Shown piece by piece: positions 16,902 through 27,893 of a stretch of 64,000 nucleotides of DNA (positions are counted from its first letter, which is position 1; each line of letters starts with the position of its first letter). Source of the stretch: Bacillus sp. es.034. GTDB taxonomy: Bacteria; Bacillota; Bacilli; Bacillales; Bacillaceae_B. The translations under genes were made by a program, and so were the position numbers. The notes below the pieces were generated by a model. That model did not search any database. It was not told the origin of the DNA and saw only the letters and a list, made by a program, of their open reading frames with translations. The DNA lies in contig NZ_PDIY01000001.1 of the NCBI RefSeq assembly GCF_002563655.1, forward strand, positions 2,950,001-3,014,000. The letters are read 5' to 3'.

Positions 16902-17966
16902 TTGCTTGAACTAGCGGCCCTTTTTATTAGCCTGTTTTTCGCCATGAACATCGGTGCCAGTGGAGCGGCAGCATCTATGGGGGTTGCCTATGGAGCGGGA
17001 GCGATCAACAACATCAGGACAGCATTATGGATTTGTGCAGCAGGTGTCCTCTGTGGGGCGGTTCTCGGTGGTGGAGAGGTAGTGAAAACGATCAGTTCCG
17101 GAATCATACCCCAACATCTATTGTCGATCAAAATCGTCATCATCATTTTATTATCTGCGACGATTTCATTATTTTTGGCGAATGTAATCGGGATCCCCCT
17201 ATCAACGAGTGAAGTAACGGTGGGAGCGGTAGTAGGAGTCGGGGTGGCCTATCAGGTTCTTTACGTAAAGTCATTGGTCACCATCATGTCATTCTGGGTC
17301 ATTGTCCCGGTGATCGCCTTCTGTGTTACATGGATTTTCGGCTTGGGATTAGTACGATTAGAGAAGCGGGGATCCCACTTTGAGAAAAGGTGGCTGGCAT
17401 ATGTGTTGATCATCGCCGGGTTCTTTGAAGCTTTCTCGGCGGGGATGAATAACGTAGCAAACGCTGTCGGCCCATTGGTCGGTGCAGGCTTGCTCACACC
17501 TTCACGGGGGATTTGGCTGGGTGGTTTATTTGTAGCGCTGGGTGCCCTGTTGCTTGGGAAAAGAGTCGTTGAAACAAACGGGAAGAAAATCACCCAGTAT
17601 TCGAAAGCAGAAGGAATCCTCATCTCCTCCACTGGAGCCCTGCTTGTGATGGTAAGCTCCCTGTATGGGTTGCCGATCCCACTCACACAAGTTACGTCTT
17701 CTTCCATCATCGGACTCGGGGTGTCAAAAAACGGAAGACATATGCTGCAAAAGAAAATCGTAAAAAAAATCGTGAAAATCTGGGTGGTTTCACCCCTTAT
17801 TTCACTCAGTATTTCGTACTTTTTGGTCAAACTCCTGATCGATAGCGATCTGTATTCAATTGTCGTCCCTACAAGCGTCATCATTGCAACGGTGGGAGCC
17901 TTGTCCCTTATGAGGGTCATAAATGAAGAAAGAAGGTCTGTCCATGAGGATGGAGGAGGAATATAG
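16902..17966 (+). CDS. cysP: Sulfate permease CysP, PiT-family
   Basis: This is a 354-residue integral membrane protein of the inorganic phosphate transporter (PiT) family, the type that imports sulfate in B. subtilis CysP. It has about ten hydrophobic helices, and the inverted PiT repeats are visible as MNIGASGAAASMGVAYG near the N-terminus and GMNNVANAVGPLVGAG at about residue 180. The start is TTG at 16902, preceded by GGTGA. It lies 15 bases after cysH. Its position between cysH and sat assigns sulfate rather than phosphate as substrate. Confidence 0.88.
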   Translation: MLELAALFISLFFAMNIGASGAAASMGVAYGAGAINNIRTALWICAAGVLCGAVLGGGEVVKTISSGIIPQHLLSIKIVIIILLSATISLFLANVIGIPLSTSEVTVGAVVGVGVAYQVLYVKSLVTIMSFWVIVPVIAFCVTWIFGLGLVRLEKRGSHFEKRWLAYVLIIAGFFEAFSAGMNNVANAVGPLVGAGLLTPSRGIWLGGLFVALGALLLGKRVVETNGKKITQYSKAEGILISSTGALLVMVSSLYGLPIPLTQVTSSSIIGLGVSKNGRHMLQKKIVKKIVKIWVVSPLISLSISYFLVKLLIDSDLYSIVVPTSVIIATVGALSLMRVINEERRSVHEDGGGI

Positions 17967-18009
17967 ACTTAATTCCGATTAAAACAATATGTTAAGGAGG
18001 ATATTTGAA

Positions 18010-19152
18010 ATGAGTTTACAGCCACACGGAGGAAAGTTAGTTCAATCTTATTTACCGCAAACATCGTATGAAAGCATTCTACAAGAAATCCAACTGGATG
18101 ATATTGCGTTAAGTGACTTGGAGCTCATTGCCATAGGAGGCTATAGCCCAATCGACGGTTTTTTGACAGAAAAGGATTATCAAAAGGTCGTTGAATCATT
18201 GAGGTTAGACAATGGATGCGTTTGGAGCATACCCATCACATTGCCAGTTGAGAAAGAAAGGGCAGATTCCTTGAAAGTAGGGGTAACGGGCAGGCTCGTA
18301 TACAAAGGAGAAACATATGGCCTCATTGATGTAGAGGATATATATGAACCTGATAAACAAAAAGAGGCCCTTCTCGTTTATGGAACGACCGATATGGACC
18401 ATCCCGGCGTGAAAAAAATATTCCAGCGGGGAGAGGTGTATGTGGGGGGCAGGATTACCCTGCTTAAAAGAATCCCAAAAGCATTCAATGAATTTACCTT
18501 TGATCCAAGTGAAACGAGAACAAGGTTCAAAAATAAAGGCTGGAAGACAATCGTCGGTTTCCAGACAAGAAACCCGGTTCATCGGGCACACGAATATATT
18601 CAGAAGACGGCACTTGAAACGGTAGATGCCCTCTTTTTGAATCCATTGGTCGGTGAAACGAAAGCAGATGATATTTCAGCTGAAATCCGGATGAAAAGCT
18701 ATGATGTTTTATTAAAGAACTATTACCCTAAAGACCGAGTATTTCTGGGGGTCTTTCCCGCAGCCATGAGATATGCGGGGCCAAGGGAAGCCATCTTCCA
18801 TGCGTTAGTACGAAAAAACTATGGCTGTACTCATTTCATCGTCGGCCGTGATCATGCAGGCGTTGGTGATTATTACGGGACCTATGATGCCCAGAAGATC
18901 TTTGATCAGTTCAGCGAAGAAGAAATTGGGATCATCCCTCTCCGCTTCGAGCATAGCTTTTATTGTAAAAGGTGCGAAGGGATGGCGACCACCAAGACCT
19001 GCCCACATGAAAAAGAACAGCATGTCATTCTTTCCGGAACAAAAGTTAGGGGGATGCTTCGTAAGGGTGAAGTCCCTCCATCGACCTTTAGCCGTCCGGA
19101 AGTGATTGAAGTACTGATCAATGGACTGAAACAAGAATCTAACCAGTCGTGA
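18010..19152 (+). CDS. sat: Sulfate adenylyltransferase (ATP sulfurylase) Sat
   Basis: Sat makes adenylyl sulfate and pyrophosphate from sulfate and ATP. The 380-residue protein has the active-site motifs [13 protein letters not shown] (HxxH-like) and [12 protein letters not shown]. The zinc-binding set CKRC...TCPHEKEQH, found in bacterial homotetrameric Sat, is also present. ATG at 18010 follows AAGGAGG; an upstream in-frame ATG at 17989 has no such site. It stands between cysP and cysC, so uptake, activation and phosphorylation of sulfate are encoded in order. Confidence 0.94.
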   Translation: MSLQPHGGKLVQSYLPQTSYESILQEIQLDDIALSDLELIAIGGYSPIDGFLTEKDYQKVVESLRLDNGCVWSIPITLPVEKERADSLKVGVTGRLVYKGETYGLIDVEDIYEPDKQKEALLVYGTTDMDHPGVKKIFQRGEVYVGGRITLLKRIPKAFNEFTFDPSETRTRFKNKGWKTIVGFQTRNPVHRAHEYIQKTALETVDALFLNPLVGETKADDISAEIRMKSYDVLLKNYYPKDRVFLGVFPAAMRYAGPREAIFHALVRKNYGCTHFIVGRDHAGVGDYYGTYDAQKIFDQFSEEEIGIIPLRFEHSFYCKRCEGMATTKTCPHEKEQHVILSGTKVRGMLRKGEVPPSTFSRPEVIEVLINGLKQESNQS

Positions 19153-19168
19153 TGAGGAGGAGCATAGA

Positions 19169-19771
19169 TTGAGTGAAGAACAGCAAAACATCGTTTGGCA
19201 TGAAACAGCCGTAACAAAACAAGAGCGGAGGAACCACAATGGTCATCAAAGTTTCATCCTTTGGTTTACGGGATTATCTGCATCCGGTAAATCGACTTTA
19301 GCCAATGCAGTGGCTTCTTCCCTTTTTCAACAGGGGAAGCAGGTGTATGTCCTTGATGGGGATAACATCCGTCATGGATTGAATAAAGATTTAGGCTTTC
19401 ATGAAGATGATCGAAAAGAAAATATCAGGAGAATCGGGGAAGTGTCCAAACTTTTTATCGATAGCGGTCAAATCGTCCTCACAGCCTTTATTTCTCCCTA
19501 CAGGAAAGACAGGGAACTCGTGCGTAAATTAGTCAGACCGGAAGAATTTCTGGAAGTGTTCGTCCAATGTTCTTTAGAGGAATGTGAGAAGCGCGATCCA
19601 AAAGGTCTGTACAAAAAAGCCCGTAATCAAGAGATCACTCAATTCACGGGAATCAGTGCACCATATGAAGAACCGGAAAATCCGGAGATCATTCTCAATA
19701 CAGAGAAACAATCCATAGAAGAATGTGTCGAGGCTTTACTGCTTGAATTAAAACAAAAACAACTTATTTAA
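19169..19771 (+). CDS. cysC: Adenylyl-sulfate kinase CysC
   Basis: CysC phosphorylates APS to PAPS. The 200-residue protein has the P-loop GLSASGKS at residues 35-42, the DGDNIRHGL motif, NIRRIGEV, and the lid region KGLYKKAR. The start is TTG at 19169 with GAGGAGGAG upstream. Since CysH probably accepts APS directly, CysC may be partly dispensable for assimilation, but it is kept in the operon as in B. subtilis. Confidence 0.94.
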   Translation: MSEEQQNIVWHETAVTKQERRNHNGHQSFILWFTGLSASGKSTLANAVASSLFQQGKQVYVLDGDNIRHGLNKDLGFHEDDRKENIRRIGEVSKLFIDSGQIVLTAFISPYRKDRELVRKLVRPEEFLEVFVQCSLEECEKRDPKGLYKKARNQEITQFTGISAPYEEPENPEIILNTEKQSIEECVEALLLELKQKQLI

Positions 19772-19783
19772 GGAGAGAAAATC

Positions 19784-21394
19784 ATGGCGTATACAAAATC
19801 TTGGGAGTCAAATGAGAAACTAAATAAAACGGAAAAATGGAAGCTTGAGAAGGACGGATTGGCCATTTTTAAAGATATCCCCTATTATGCCGAAAACGGG
19901 TTCTCATCCATCCCGAAAGAAGAGTGGGATAAATTCAAATGGGCGGGTCTTTATCTGCAGAGACCTAAGGAAGACGGATATTTCATGATGAGGGTGAATG
20001 TCCCGTCCGGCATACTGAGCTATGATCAGGCAAGGGAGCTTGCTGCCATTTGTAAAGAATACGGCAGGGACGTCTATGATATCACGACCCGTCAGGCCAT
20101 CCAGTTCCACTGGTTGAAGATTGAACAAATCCCCGATATCTTCAAACGTCTGGAAAAAGTCGGATTGTCTTCTGCAGGGGCGTGTGGGGATATTACACGT
20201 AACATCGTCGGAAATCCCCTGGCAGGCATCGATCCGGATGAACTCTTTGATACAAGAGCTGTTGTGAAGGAAGTCTATGACTTTTTCCAGCATAACGAAG
20301 ACTTTTCAAATTTACCGAGAAAGTATAAAGTCGCGATTTCTGCCAATCTGAATAACGCAGCGAATGCCGAAATCAACTGTGTTTCTTTCCTTCCGGCGAA
20401 AAAGCAGATAAACGGGAAAGAGGAGTTAGGATTTCACTTGAAGGTCGGGGGTGGATTGTCTTCAAGACCTCTACTGGCACAAGAATTGGACGTATTTGTT
20501 CTTCCCCATCAAGTGAAAGACGTAACGGTTGCCCTTACGACCATTTTCCGTGACTTCGGTTATCGGGAGAAACGGCATTTAGCCCGTTTGAAATTCCTCA
20601 TGGCCGACTGGGGACCCGAGAAGTTCAAAGAAAAGCTGCTGGAATATGTGGAGCTTCCACCGGCGGGAGTCAACGCAGTACAAGGCTGGAATGCAGGGTA
20701 TTTCTACGGGGTCCATCCCCAGAAACAGGAAGGCCTGAATTATGTGGGACTGAATGTTCCTGTTGGCAGATTGAATTCCGATGAAGTATATGAGCTCGCA
20801 AGAATTTCCAAGAAATATGGAAATGGTGAACTCCGAAACTGTAATTCTCAGAATCTCATCATTCCGAATATACCCGATGAACATGTAGATGCTTTACTCT
20901 CTGAAAAAATCTTTGACCGGATTTCGACGAGTCCGTTATCTTTCATCGGGTACTCTGTTTCATGCACAGGAATCGAATATTGTAATCTTGCTTTGGTAGA
21001 GACAAAGGAGCGGATGAGACTGATTGCAAATGAATTGGACCAGGAATTGACGTTGGATGTCCCGGTCAGAATCCATATGGTCGGCTGTCCCAATTCATGC
21101 GGTCAGCGACAAATTGCAGACATCGGTCTGCAGGGGATCAAAATGAGGACGAAAGATAAGAAAATGATCGAAGCCTTTGAAATCTATGTAGGGGGTACTC
21201 TTCAGGATGGCGGGAAATTGAATGAAAAGCTAAAAGGAAAAGTGGAAGCTTCCAATCTGTCCGAGGTCGTCAAGCAACTCTTGATTCAATTCAAACAAAC
21301 GAAGGAACGGGGAGAAACGTTCTTTGACTATATCAACCGTGTCGGTACCGCTCCCCTTCAGGAATCATTGGATCAACTGCTGCAGGAAGCATAA
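19784..21394 (+). CDS. Sulfite reductase, ferredoxin-type siroheme/4Fe-4S enzyme
   Basis: This is a 536-residue member of the nitrite/sulfite reductase family, with two ferredoxin-like/sulfite-reductase domain repeats. The siroheme/4Fe-4S ligands C394-x5-C400 (CTGIEYC) and C435-x3-C439 (CPNSC) are complete. It would reduce sulfite to sulfide with six electrons. B. subtilis uses a separate cysJI pair for this step; here a single-chain, CysJ-less reductase sits within the cysH operon, implying ferredoxin or another small carrier as donor. Nitrite reduction is possible by family but unlikely in this context. It lies 12 bases after cysC. Confidence 0.88.
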   Translation: MAYTKSWESNEKLNKTEKWKLEKDGLAIFKDIPYYAENGFSSIPKEEWDKFKWAGLYLQRPKEDGYFMMRVNVPSGILSYDQARELAAICKEYGRDVYDITTRQAIQFHWLKIEQIPDIFKRLEKVGLSSAGACGDITRNIVGNPLAGIDPDELFDTRAVVKEVYDFFQHNEDFSNLPRKYKVAISANLNNAANAEINCVSFLPAKKQINGKEELGFHLKVGGGLSSRPLLAQELDVFVLPHQVKDVTVALTTIFRDFGYREKRHLARLKFLMADWGPEKFKEKLLEYVELPPAGVNAVQGWNAGYFYGVHPQKQEGLNYVGLNVPVGRLNSDEVYELARISKKYGNGELRNCNSQNLIIPNIPDEHVDALLSEKIFDRISTSPLSFIGYSVSCTGIEYCNLALVETKERMRLIANELDQELTLDVPVRIHMVGCPNSCGQRQIADIGLQGIKMRTKDKKMIEAFEIYVGGTLQDGGKLNEKLKGKVEASNLSEVVKQLLIQFKQTKERGETFFDYINRVGTAPLQESLDQLLQEA

Positions 21395-21407
21395 GGAGGC
21401 TGGATAG

Positions 21408-21632
21408 ATGAATTTATATCGATTTGAAGTCACTGCCCGGGACTTTGTCACGATTGTCGTCGTAGCAGCTGATACGGATGAGAAAGCGTTTGACCTGGTT
21501 GAGATCGAACTTGAGAAGTATTTTTTGAAAAAGCCGGATGTCGAGGATATCTCCCTTTATGAAAAAAAGAGAATCCGGGGAAATGGTGCAGGATTTGTCC
21601 TGCACGAACAGGAAACCATCATTACATCCTGA
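21408..21632 (+). CDS. DUF3906-type small protein
   Basis: This is a 74-residue protein beginning MNLYRFEVTARDFVTIVVVAAD, with a beta-rich first half and a middle rich in acidic residues and lysine (DLVEIELEKYFLKKPDVEDI). I recognise it as the DUF3906 type found beside sulfite reductase and siroheme genes in bacilli. Its function is unknown. It starts 13 bases after the reductase stop with AAGGAGG and ends 11 bases before the uroporphyrinogen methyltransferase gene. It is therefore embedded in the pathway and may assist the reductase or its siroheme insertion (inference). Confidence 0.75.
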   Translation: MNLYRFEVTARDFVTIVVVAADTDEKAFDLVEIELEKYFLKKPDVEDISLYEKKRIRGNGAGFVLHEQETIITS

Positions 21633-21643
21633 GGAGGGAAACA

Positions 21644-22408
21644 ATGGGAAAGGTATATTTAGTCGGAGCGGGACCCGGAGATCCGGAACTGATCACGGTA
21701 AAAGCGCTGAAATCCATACAAAAAGCAGACGTCATTCTTTATGACCGCCTGGTGAACAAGGAACTTCTCACATACGCGAAGAAAGGGGCGGATTTGATCT
21801 ATTGTGGAAAACTGCCAAACTATCATACGATGAAACAAGATACAATCAATCATTTTCTAGTGCGCTACGCGGCAAGCGGAAAAGTGGTGGTCAGGTTAAA
21901 GGGGGGAGATCCCTTTGTATTCGGAAGAGGCGGTGAAGAAGCGGAAGCATGCGCGAAAAAAGGGATTCCTTTTGAAATCATTCCGGGTATCACGTCAGGA
22001 ATCGCGGCAGCCGCTTACGCCGGAATACCGGTCACGCACAGGGATGCAAGCTCAAGCGTTGCCTTTGTAACGGGGCATAAACAAAACAATCAACTTGAAG
22101 ATGAAAAATGGGAAAGCTTATCGAAAGGAATCGATACCCTCGCCATCTATATGGGAGTCAGTAATCTCCCTTATATCAGAGAAAAGCTTATACAATATGG
22201 GAAATCCAAGCATACCCCTGTGGCACTTGTTCACTGGGGGACGACAGAAGTGCAAAAGACCGTTACAGGGACCCTTGATACCATCATTGATATCGTAAAA
22301 GAGGAAAAAATAGAAAATCCAAGCATGATCATCGTAGGCGAAGTGGTAAGGTACCGTGAGAAAATTCAATGGTTTGAAAAGAAAATGATCATGAGCGAGG
22401 CTTTATAG
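21644..22408 (+). CDS. cobA: Uroporphyrinogen-III C-methyltransferase (SumT/CobA; YlnD type)
   Basis: This enzyme methylates uroporphyrinogen III at C2 and C7 with SAM, giving precorrin-2, the first committed step to siroheme. The 254-residue protein has VGAGPGDPELITVKA at residues 6-20, VRLKGGDPFVFGRGGEE, and GIPVTHRD, all hallmarks of the family. It corresponds to ylnD of B. subtilis. GAGGAGGGAAACA precedes the ATG. The next gene starts on the base after its stop. Confidence 0.94.
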   Translation: MGKVYLVGAGPGDPELITVKALKSIQKADVILYDRLVNKELLTYAKKGADLIYCGKLPNYHTMKQDTINHFLVRYAASGKVVVRLKGGDPFVFGRGGEEAEACAKKGIPFEIIPGITSGIAAAAYAGIPVTHRDASSSVAFVTGHKQNNQLEDEKWESLSKGIDTLAIYMGVSNLPYIREKLIQYGKSKHTPVALVHWGTTEVQKTVTGTLDTIIDIVKEEKIENPSMIIVGEVVRYREKIQWFEKKMIMSEAL

Positions 22409-23164
22409 ATGAAACGTGCGGTATTGTATGTGTGCCATGGCAGTCGTTTGGTGAAAGCCCGTGAAGAAGCTGTTGCCTTCATCAAGCGATGTCAGGAACA
22501 TGTCGAGGCGGATATTCAGGAAATAAGCTTCCTTGAACTTGCCAGCCCTTCCATAGAAGAAGGATTCCGTTCATGCGTGGACAGAGGGGCCACTCACCTG
22601 ACTGTCGTACCACTCCTCCTTCTGACGGCGGTCCATGCCAAGAAGGATATCCCTGAAGAGATTCAAAAGTGCAAAGGCTTATATCCTCATATTAAGGTGA
22701 AATACGGACGTCCAATCGGCGTACACGATCGGATGGTCGAAAGTGTCATCAATAAGATGGAGGAGGCTGCACCACTTCATTCTTCTACAATCGCCATTTT
22801 AATCGGAAGGGGGAGTTCGGATCCGGATGTCAAGAGGGACCTCTGTGGTCTAGCTGAGCTTGTCCACAGAAAAACAGCGATAAGCGAGGTAAGAACATGC
22901 TATTTAACGGCAGCTTCCCCGAGCTTTACAGAGACTCTGGAATCTGTAAGGTATTCAGATAAAAACGTCATCTTCATTCCATATCTTTTATTTACCGGGT
23001 TACTGATGAAGGGAATTGAAAAAGAAATTCAGGGAACGAATAATGAACATATCATTCTGGGGAATTATTTAGGGTATGATCCGCTTGTGGAAGAAGCGTT
23101 CCTGTACAGGGTAAATGAGTCAATTTGGCCTAAAGGAGAAACCTATGCTGCCTGTCATGATTGA
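22409..23164 (+). CDS. sirB: Sirohydrochlorin ferrochelatase SirB (YlnE)
   Basis: SirB inserts Fe2+ into sirohydrochlorin to make siroheme. The 251-residue protein has two CbiX/SirB-type halves. The N-terminal YVCHGSR carries the metal-binding His10, VPLLLLTAVHAKKDIP carries a second conserved His, and the C-terminal half is more diverged. It directly abuts the methyltransferase gene and overlaps the following dehydrogenase gene by 20 bases, as expected for tightly coupled siroheme genes. Confidence 0.9.
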   Translation: MKRAVLYVCHGSRLVKAREEAVAFIKRCQEHVEADIQEISFLELASPSIEEGFRSCVDRGATHLTVVPLLLLTAVHAKKDIPEEIQKCKGLYPHIKVKYGRPIGVHDRMVESVINKMEEAAPLHSSTIAILIGRGSSDPDVKRDLCGLAELVHRKTAISEVRTCYLTAASPSFTETLESVRYSDKNVIFIPYLLFTGLLMKGIEKEIQGTNNEHIILGNYLGYDPLVEEAFLYRVNESIWPKGETYAACHD

Positions 23165-23714
23165 TGTCTGTGGGAAACAAGTAACCATTGTGGGTGGAGG
23201 GAAAGTGGCATTTCGTAAGCTCTCTGTATTTCTTGAGCAGAGAGCAAGGATTACCGTCATCAGTCCGGAGGTAGTCGATGAGATCAAAGTATTACATGAA
23301 GAGAATAAGATTTCATGGTTCAAGAGAGAAGTGGCAAGTGAGGATGTTAGAAACGCATTTATCGTCATCGCTGCCACAAACAAACGATCGGTGAACGAAC
23401 AGGTGAAAAAGTATTCCGAGGAAAACCAGCTATTATGTGTAGTGGACAACGGGGATTGCGGAAATATGCAGATGGTCTCCTTTAAGCAAAAAGGAAATCT
23501 GACAATCGCTGTTTCAACTGGTGGAGCAAGTCCATTCTTAGCAAAGAAGCTTACGAATCAACTGTCTCAACCATTTGATGATTTGTTCATCGAGAAGCTT
23601 GCAATCATTTCTTCTGAGAGAAAGGAAATCAAAGCGTCGGATTTACCTGAAAGGGAAAAAAGAAACCTGTTAAAAGAACTTTCTTGTAAGCTTGAGGGAA
23701 TCGAAAATGAGTAA
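23145..23714 (+). CDS. sirC: Precorrin-2 dehydrogenase SirC (YlnF)
   Basis: SirC oxidises precorrin-2 to sirohydrochlorin with NAD, between the methyltransferase and the ferrochelatase steps. The 189-residue protein starts MLPVMIDVCGKQVTIVGGG with the Rossmann motif VGGGKVAFRK, and has the family segment TGGASPFLAKKL. It lacks the methyltransferase domain fused in enterobacterial CysG. The start at 23145 follows AAAGGAG; an in-frame ATG at 23115 lies deeper in sirB and is less likely. A strong terminator overlaps its stop. Confidence 0.92.
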   Translation: MLPVMIDVCGKQVTIVGGGKVAFRKLSVFLEQRARITVISPEVVDEIKVLHEENKISWFKREVASEDVRNAFIVIAATNKRSVNEQVKKYSEENQLLCVVDNGDCGNMQMVSFKQKGNLTIAVSTGGASPFLAKKLTNQLSQPFDDLFIEKLAIISSERKEIKASDLPEREKRNLLKELSCKLEGIENE

Positions 23715-23755
23715 AGCATGGGGAAACTATACTCCCCATGCTTTACTCATCTTTC
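23708..23755 (+). terminator. Terminator of the cys-siroheme operon
   Basis: A perfect 17-bp inverted repeat (23708-23724 with 23733-23749) around an 8-base loop includes the sirC stop codon and is followed by TCTTTCCC. It ends the S-box-controlled unit. Confidence 0.88.
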
Positions 23756-23839
23756 CCTTTGTAAAGGGAATCATTAGTAAACGCTTCTTATTTCACGAAC
23801 ATTTAACTTTGAAATTGTATTAATGTTAGGAAATGAGTC

Positions 23840-23868
23840 TTTACAAAAGGATGAGTTGCCGGTATACT
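23840..23868 (+). promoter_or_regulatory. Promoter of xpt-pbuX
   Basis: TTTACA (23840-23845) and TATACT (23863-23868) with a 17-base spacer form a strong sigma-A promoter, 30 bases upstream of the purine aptamer. Confidence 0.82.
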
Positions 23869-23897
23869 AACCAATATCAAATCAATCTTTAGTTTTT

Positions 23898-24062
23898 CAC
23901 TCATATAATAGCGGGGATATGGCCCGCGAGTTTCTACCGGATTACCGTAAATGATCCGACTATGGGTGAGCAATGATAGGTGCGTCTTTATGGGCGCTCT
24001 TTGCCTAACCCAAAGGTCATTGTCTCACTCTGATGTGAGCACAATATCCTTTGGGTTTTTTA
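23898..24062 (+). promoter_or_regulatory. Purine (guanine-type) riboswitch with terminator
   Basis: The aptamer (about 23898-23969) shows CACTCATATAAT, GGATATGGC, GTTTCTACCGG, CCGTAAA and GACTATGGGTG, the conserved core of the xpt riboswitch. The C in GACTATGGG is the specificity base, predicting guanine/hypoxanthine rather than adenine. The expression platform ends in a terminator in which AACCCAAAGG (24007-24016) pairs with CCTTTGGGTT (24048-24057) before a T-run. Guanine should switch xpt-pbuX off. Confidence 0.95.
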
Positions 24063-24079
24063 GTATCTACAACAGGTAA

Positions 24080-25986
<1,907 letters not shown>

Positions 25987-25993
25987 TTTTGAT

Positions 25994-26034
25994 AAAACCG
26001 TCATTTCTATTCCATTTAGAGATGACGGTTTTTT
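25994..26034 (+). terminator. Terminator of xpt-pbuX
   Basis: AAAACCGTCAT and ATGACGGTTTT form a stem extended by TCT/AGA and followed by TTTTCTTC, starting eight bases after the pbuX stop. Confidence 0.88.
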
Positions 26035-26151
26035 CTTCGCGGTATATTTCTGAATTATCTGATAGTAAGAAGGGGAAACGGACACCCGTCACGAACATTA
26101 TGGATAGGGAATGTGTCAGAATGGAACACCTTACTTATAAGGAGGAAAAAA

Positions 26152-27714
26152 ATGTACGCAACCACTGGATCTATTTTTGACCAAACGGTAATGAAATTCC
26201 GCAATAAGGAGGCCATTGTAGAAGAGAAGACTGGTAAGCGGTTAACCTTTGGGGAGTGGCAGGATGAAGTCCATCGTGTGGCCAATGCCCTCTTGGATGC
26301 AGGTGTAAGAAAAGGGGACCGGGTTTCTACGTATCTATTCAATACATTGGAGTTAGCCAATGTCTATTTTGCATGCGGAAAAATCGGTGCCGTGATCAAT
26401 CCGATAAACTTCCGTCTGAAAGGAAAGGAAATTCACTTTATTTTAGAAGATGCAGAACCTAAGGTCGTACTGTTTGAAGAAGCTCTCTCCCAACCGATTG
26501 AAGGGATATCCAAGAACTTTCCTCAGACCCTTTTTTGGTATGTGGGGGGCAAAACGCCAGCATTTGCTTATAGCTATCATGAGGTAGTGAGTCCTTGTTC
26601 CACGGCACTTGCAGATTTTTCAGTAGAAGAAACGGACATTTATGCCATCATGTACACGAGCGGGACCACCGGGAGACCAAAAGGGGTGCTTCACAGACAC
26701 CGGGATATGGCGGAGCAAAGCTTGATCTGTACGTCGGTTATGGGGCTTACACCAAATGATATCGGACTTGTGACAGCTCCAATGTTCCATTGTGCCGAGC
26801 TTCATTGCTGTTTCCTTCCACGGGTACAAGCGGGGGCGAAAAATATCATCGTTCATCAGTTCGAGCCTCAGACGGTATTGAATGTGATACAACGGGAGAA
26901 AGTCACCAACCTTTTTGCGGCACCGACGATGTGGAATATGCTTCTTCAGCATGGGGTGGAGAAGTATGATACTTCATCACTCCGGATAGGTCTCTACGGG
27001 GCTGCCCCAATGGCACCAGTTCTTGTCAGGGCTCTTCAAGAAACGATGAATGTCGACCTGATCCAGGCGTATGGTCAGACGGAGATGGGGCCAGCGGTTA
27101 CGTTCCTGCTTCAGGATGAACAGTTAACGAAGGCTGGTTCCGCCGGTCGTGCCGCTTATAACCATGAAATACGAGTGGTAAGACCCAATGAGAACGGTCC
27201 TTCCGATCCTGATGATATGTGTAAGCCTGGTGAAGTAGGGGAAATCATTGTCAGGGGCTCATGCACAATGCTTGAATACTTTAACCGGAAGGAAGCGACG
27301 GAAAAAGCGTTGTATAAAGGCTGGTACCACTCCAGTGACTTAGGTTACATGGATGAGGAAGGATATTTGTATGTGGCCGACAGGGTGGATGATATGGTGA
27401 TTACAGGAGGGGAGAACGTCTATCCGCGTGAGGTAGAGGACGCCCTGCATGTTCATGAAGATGTGTTGGATGTCGCAGTTCTCGGTCAGCCGGATGAAAC
27501 ATGGGGAGAGCAGGTTTTGGCAGTAGTGGTGTCAAAAAATCCTTCTCTATCATCAGAGGACCTTGATTTATTTCTGAAGAATGGTGATCTGTTGGCAGAC
27601 TATAAGAGGCCACGGGAATATGTATTTGTGAATGAGCTTCCCCGTAATGCAAGTGGGAAGATTCAAAAGTTTCTGCTGAGGGAGAATGTTGTTCAAAAAG
27701 AAAAGCGACTATAG
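26152..27714 (+). CDS. Fatty-acyl-CoA synthetase (AMP-forming ligase)
   Basis: This is a 520-residue acyl-CoA ligase of the ANL superfamily. It has YTSGTTGRPKGVLHRH, YGQTEMGP, the hinge SSDLGYMDEEGYLYVADR and the C-terminal ASGKIQKFLLRE with the catalytic lysine. It activates a medium- or long-chain acid; the exact substrate is not visible. It stands alone between two terminators, away from the TetR-controlled locus, and lacks the palindromic operator, so it is regulated separately. ATG 26152 is chosen for the AAGGAGG at 26139-26145; a start at 26113 is possible but has no such site. Confidence 0.87.
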   Translation: MYATTGSIFDQTVMKFRNKEAIVEEKTGKRLTFGEWQDEVHRVANALLDAGVRKGDRVSTYLFNTLELANVYFACGKIGAVINPINFRLKGKEIHFILEDAEPKVVLFEEALSQPIEGISKNFPQTLFWYVGGKTPAFAYSYHEVVSPCSTALADFSVEETDIYAIMYTSGTTGRPKGVLHRHRDMAEQSLICTSVMGLTPNDIGLVTAPMFHCAELHCCFLPRVQAGAKNIIVHQFEPQTVLNVIQREKVTNLFAAPTMWNMLLQHGVEKYDTSSLRIGLYGAAPMAPVLVRALQETMNVDLIQAYGQTEMGPAVTFLLQDEQLTKAGSAGRAAYNHEIRVVRPNENGPSDPDDMCKPGEVGEIIVRGSCTMLEYFNRKEATEKALYKGWYHSSDLGYMDEEGYLYVADRVDDMVITGGENVYPREVEDALHVHEDVLDVAVLGQPDETWGEQVLAVVVSKNPSLSSEDLDLFLKNGDLLADYKRPREYVFVNELPRNASGKIQKFLLRENVVQKEKRL

Positions 27715-27758
27715 AGTGATGGTAAGGGTCTAGAGCTTGAATGTTTGTTGAATTATGG

Positions 27759-27790
27759 GAATGCAGTTTAACTGGCTGCATTCTTTTTTT
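27759..27790 (+). terminator. Terminator after the acyl-CoA ligase
   Basis: GAATGCAG and CTGCATTC pair around a 9-base loop and are followed directly by seven T residues. Confidence 0.9.
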
Positions 27791-27819
27791 GATTAAATGT
27801 CAGAATAATAAAATTTTTA

Positions 27820-27849
27820 TTGAAAGTGAAGGATAATATGCATTATACT
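27820..27849 (+). promoter_or_regulatory. Promoter of the RpiR-led operon
   Basis: TTGAAA (27820-27825) and TATACT (27844-27849) with an 18-base spacer precede the RpiR-family regulator by 45 bases. Confidence 0.6.
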
Positions 27850-27893
27850 ATTGGGAATGAAGGATTTACTTCAAACTTTAAAAAGGAGAAGGT

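Noticed and set aside
23796-23830. PurR box pair before xpt
   Set aside because: CGAACATT at 23796 fits one half, but the partner reads GTTAG rather than GTTCG and the spacing is slightly off. Not supported enough to list as a feature.
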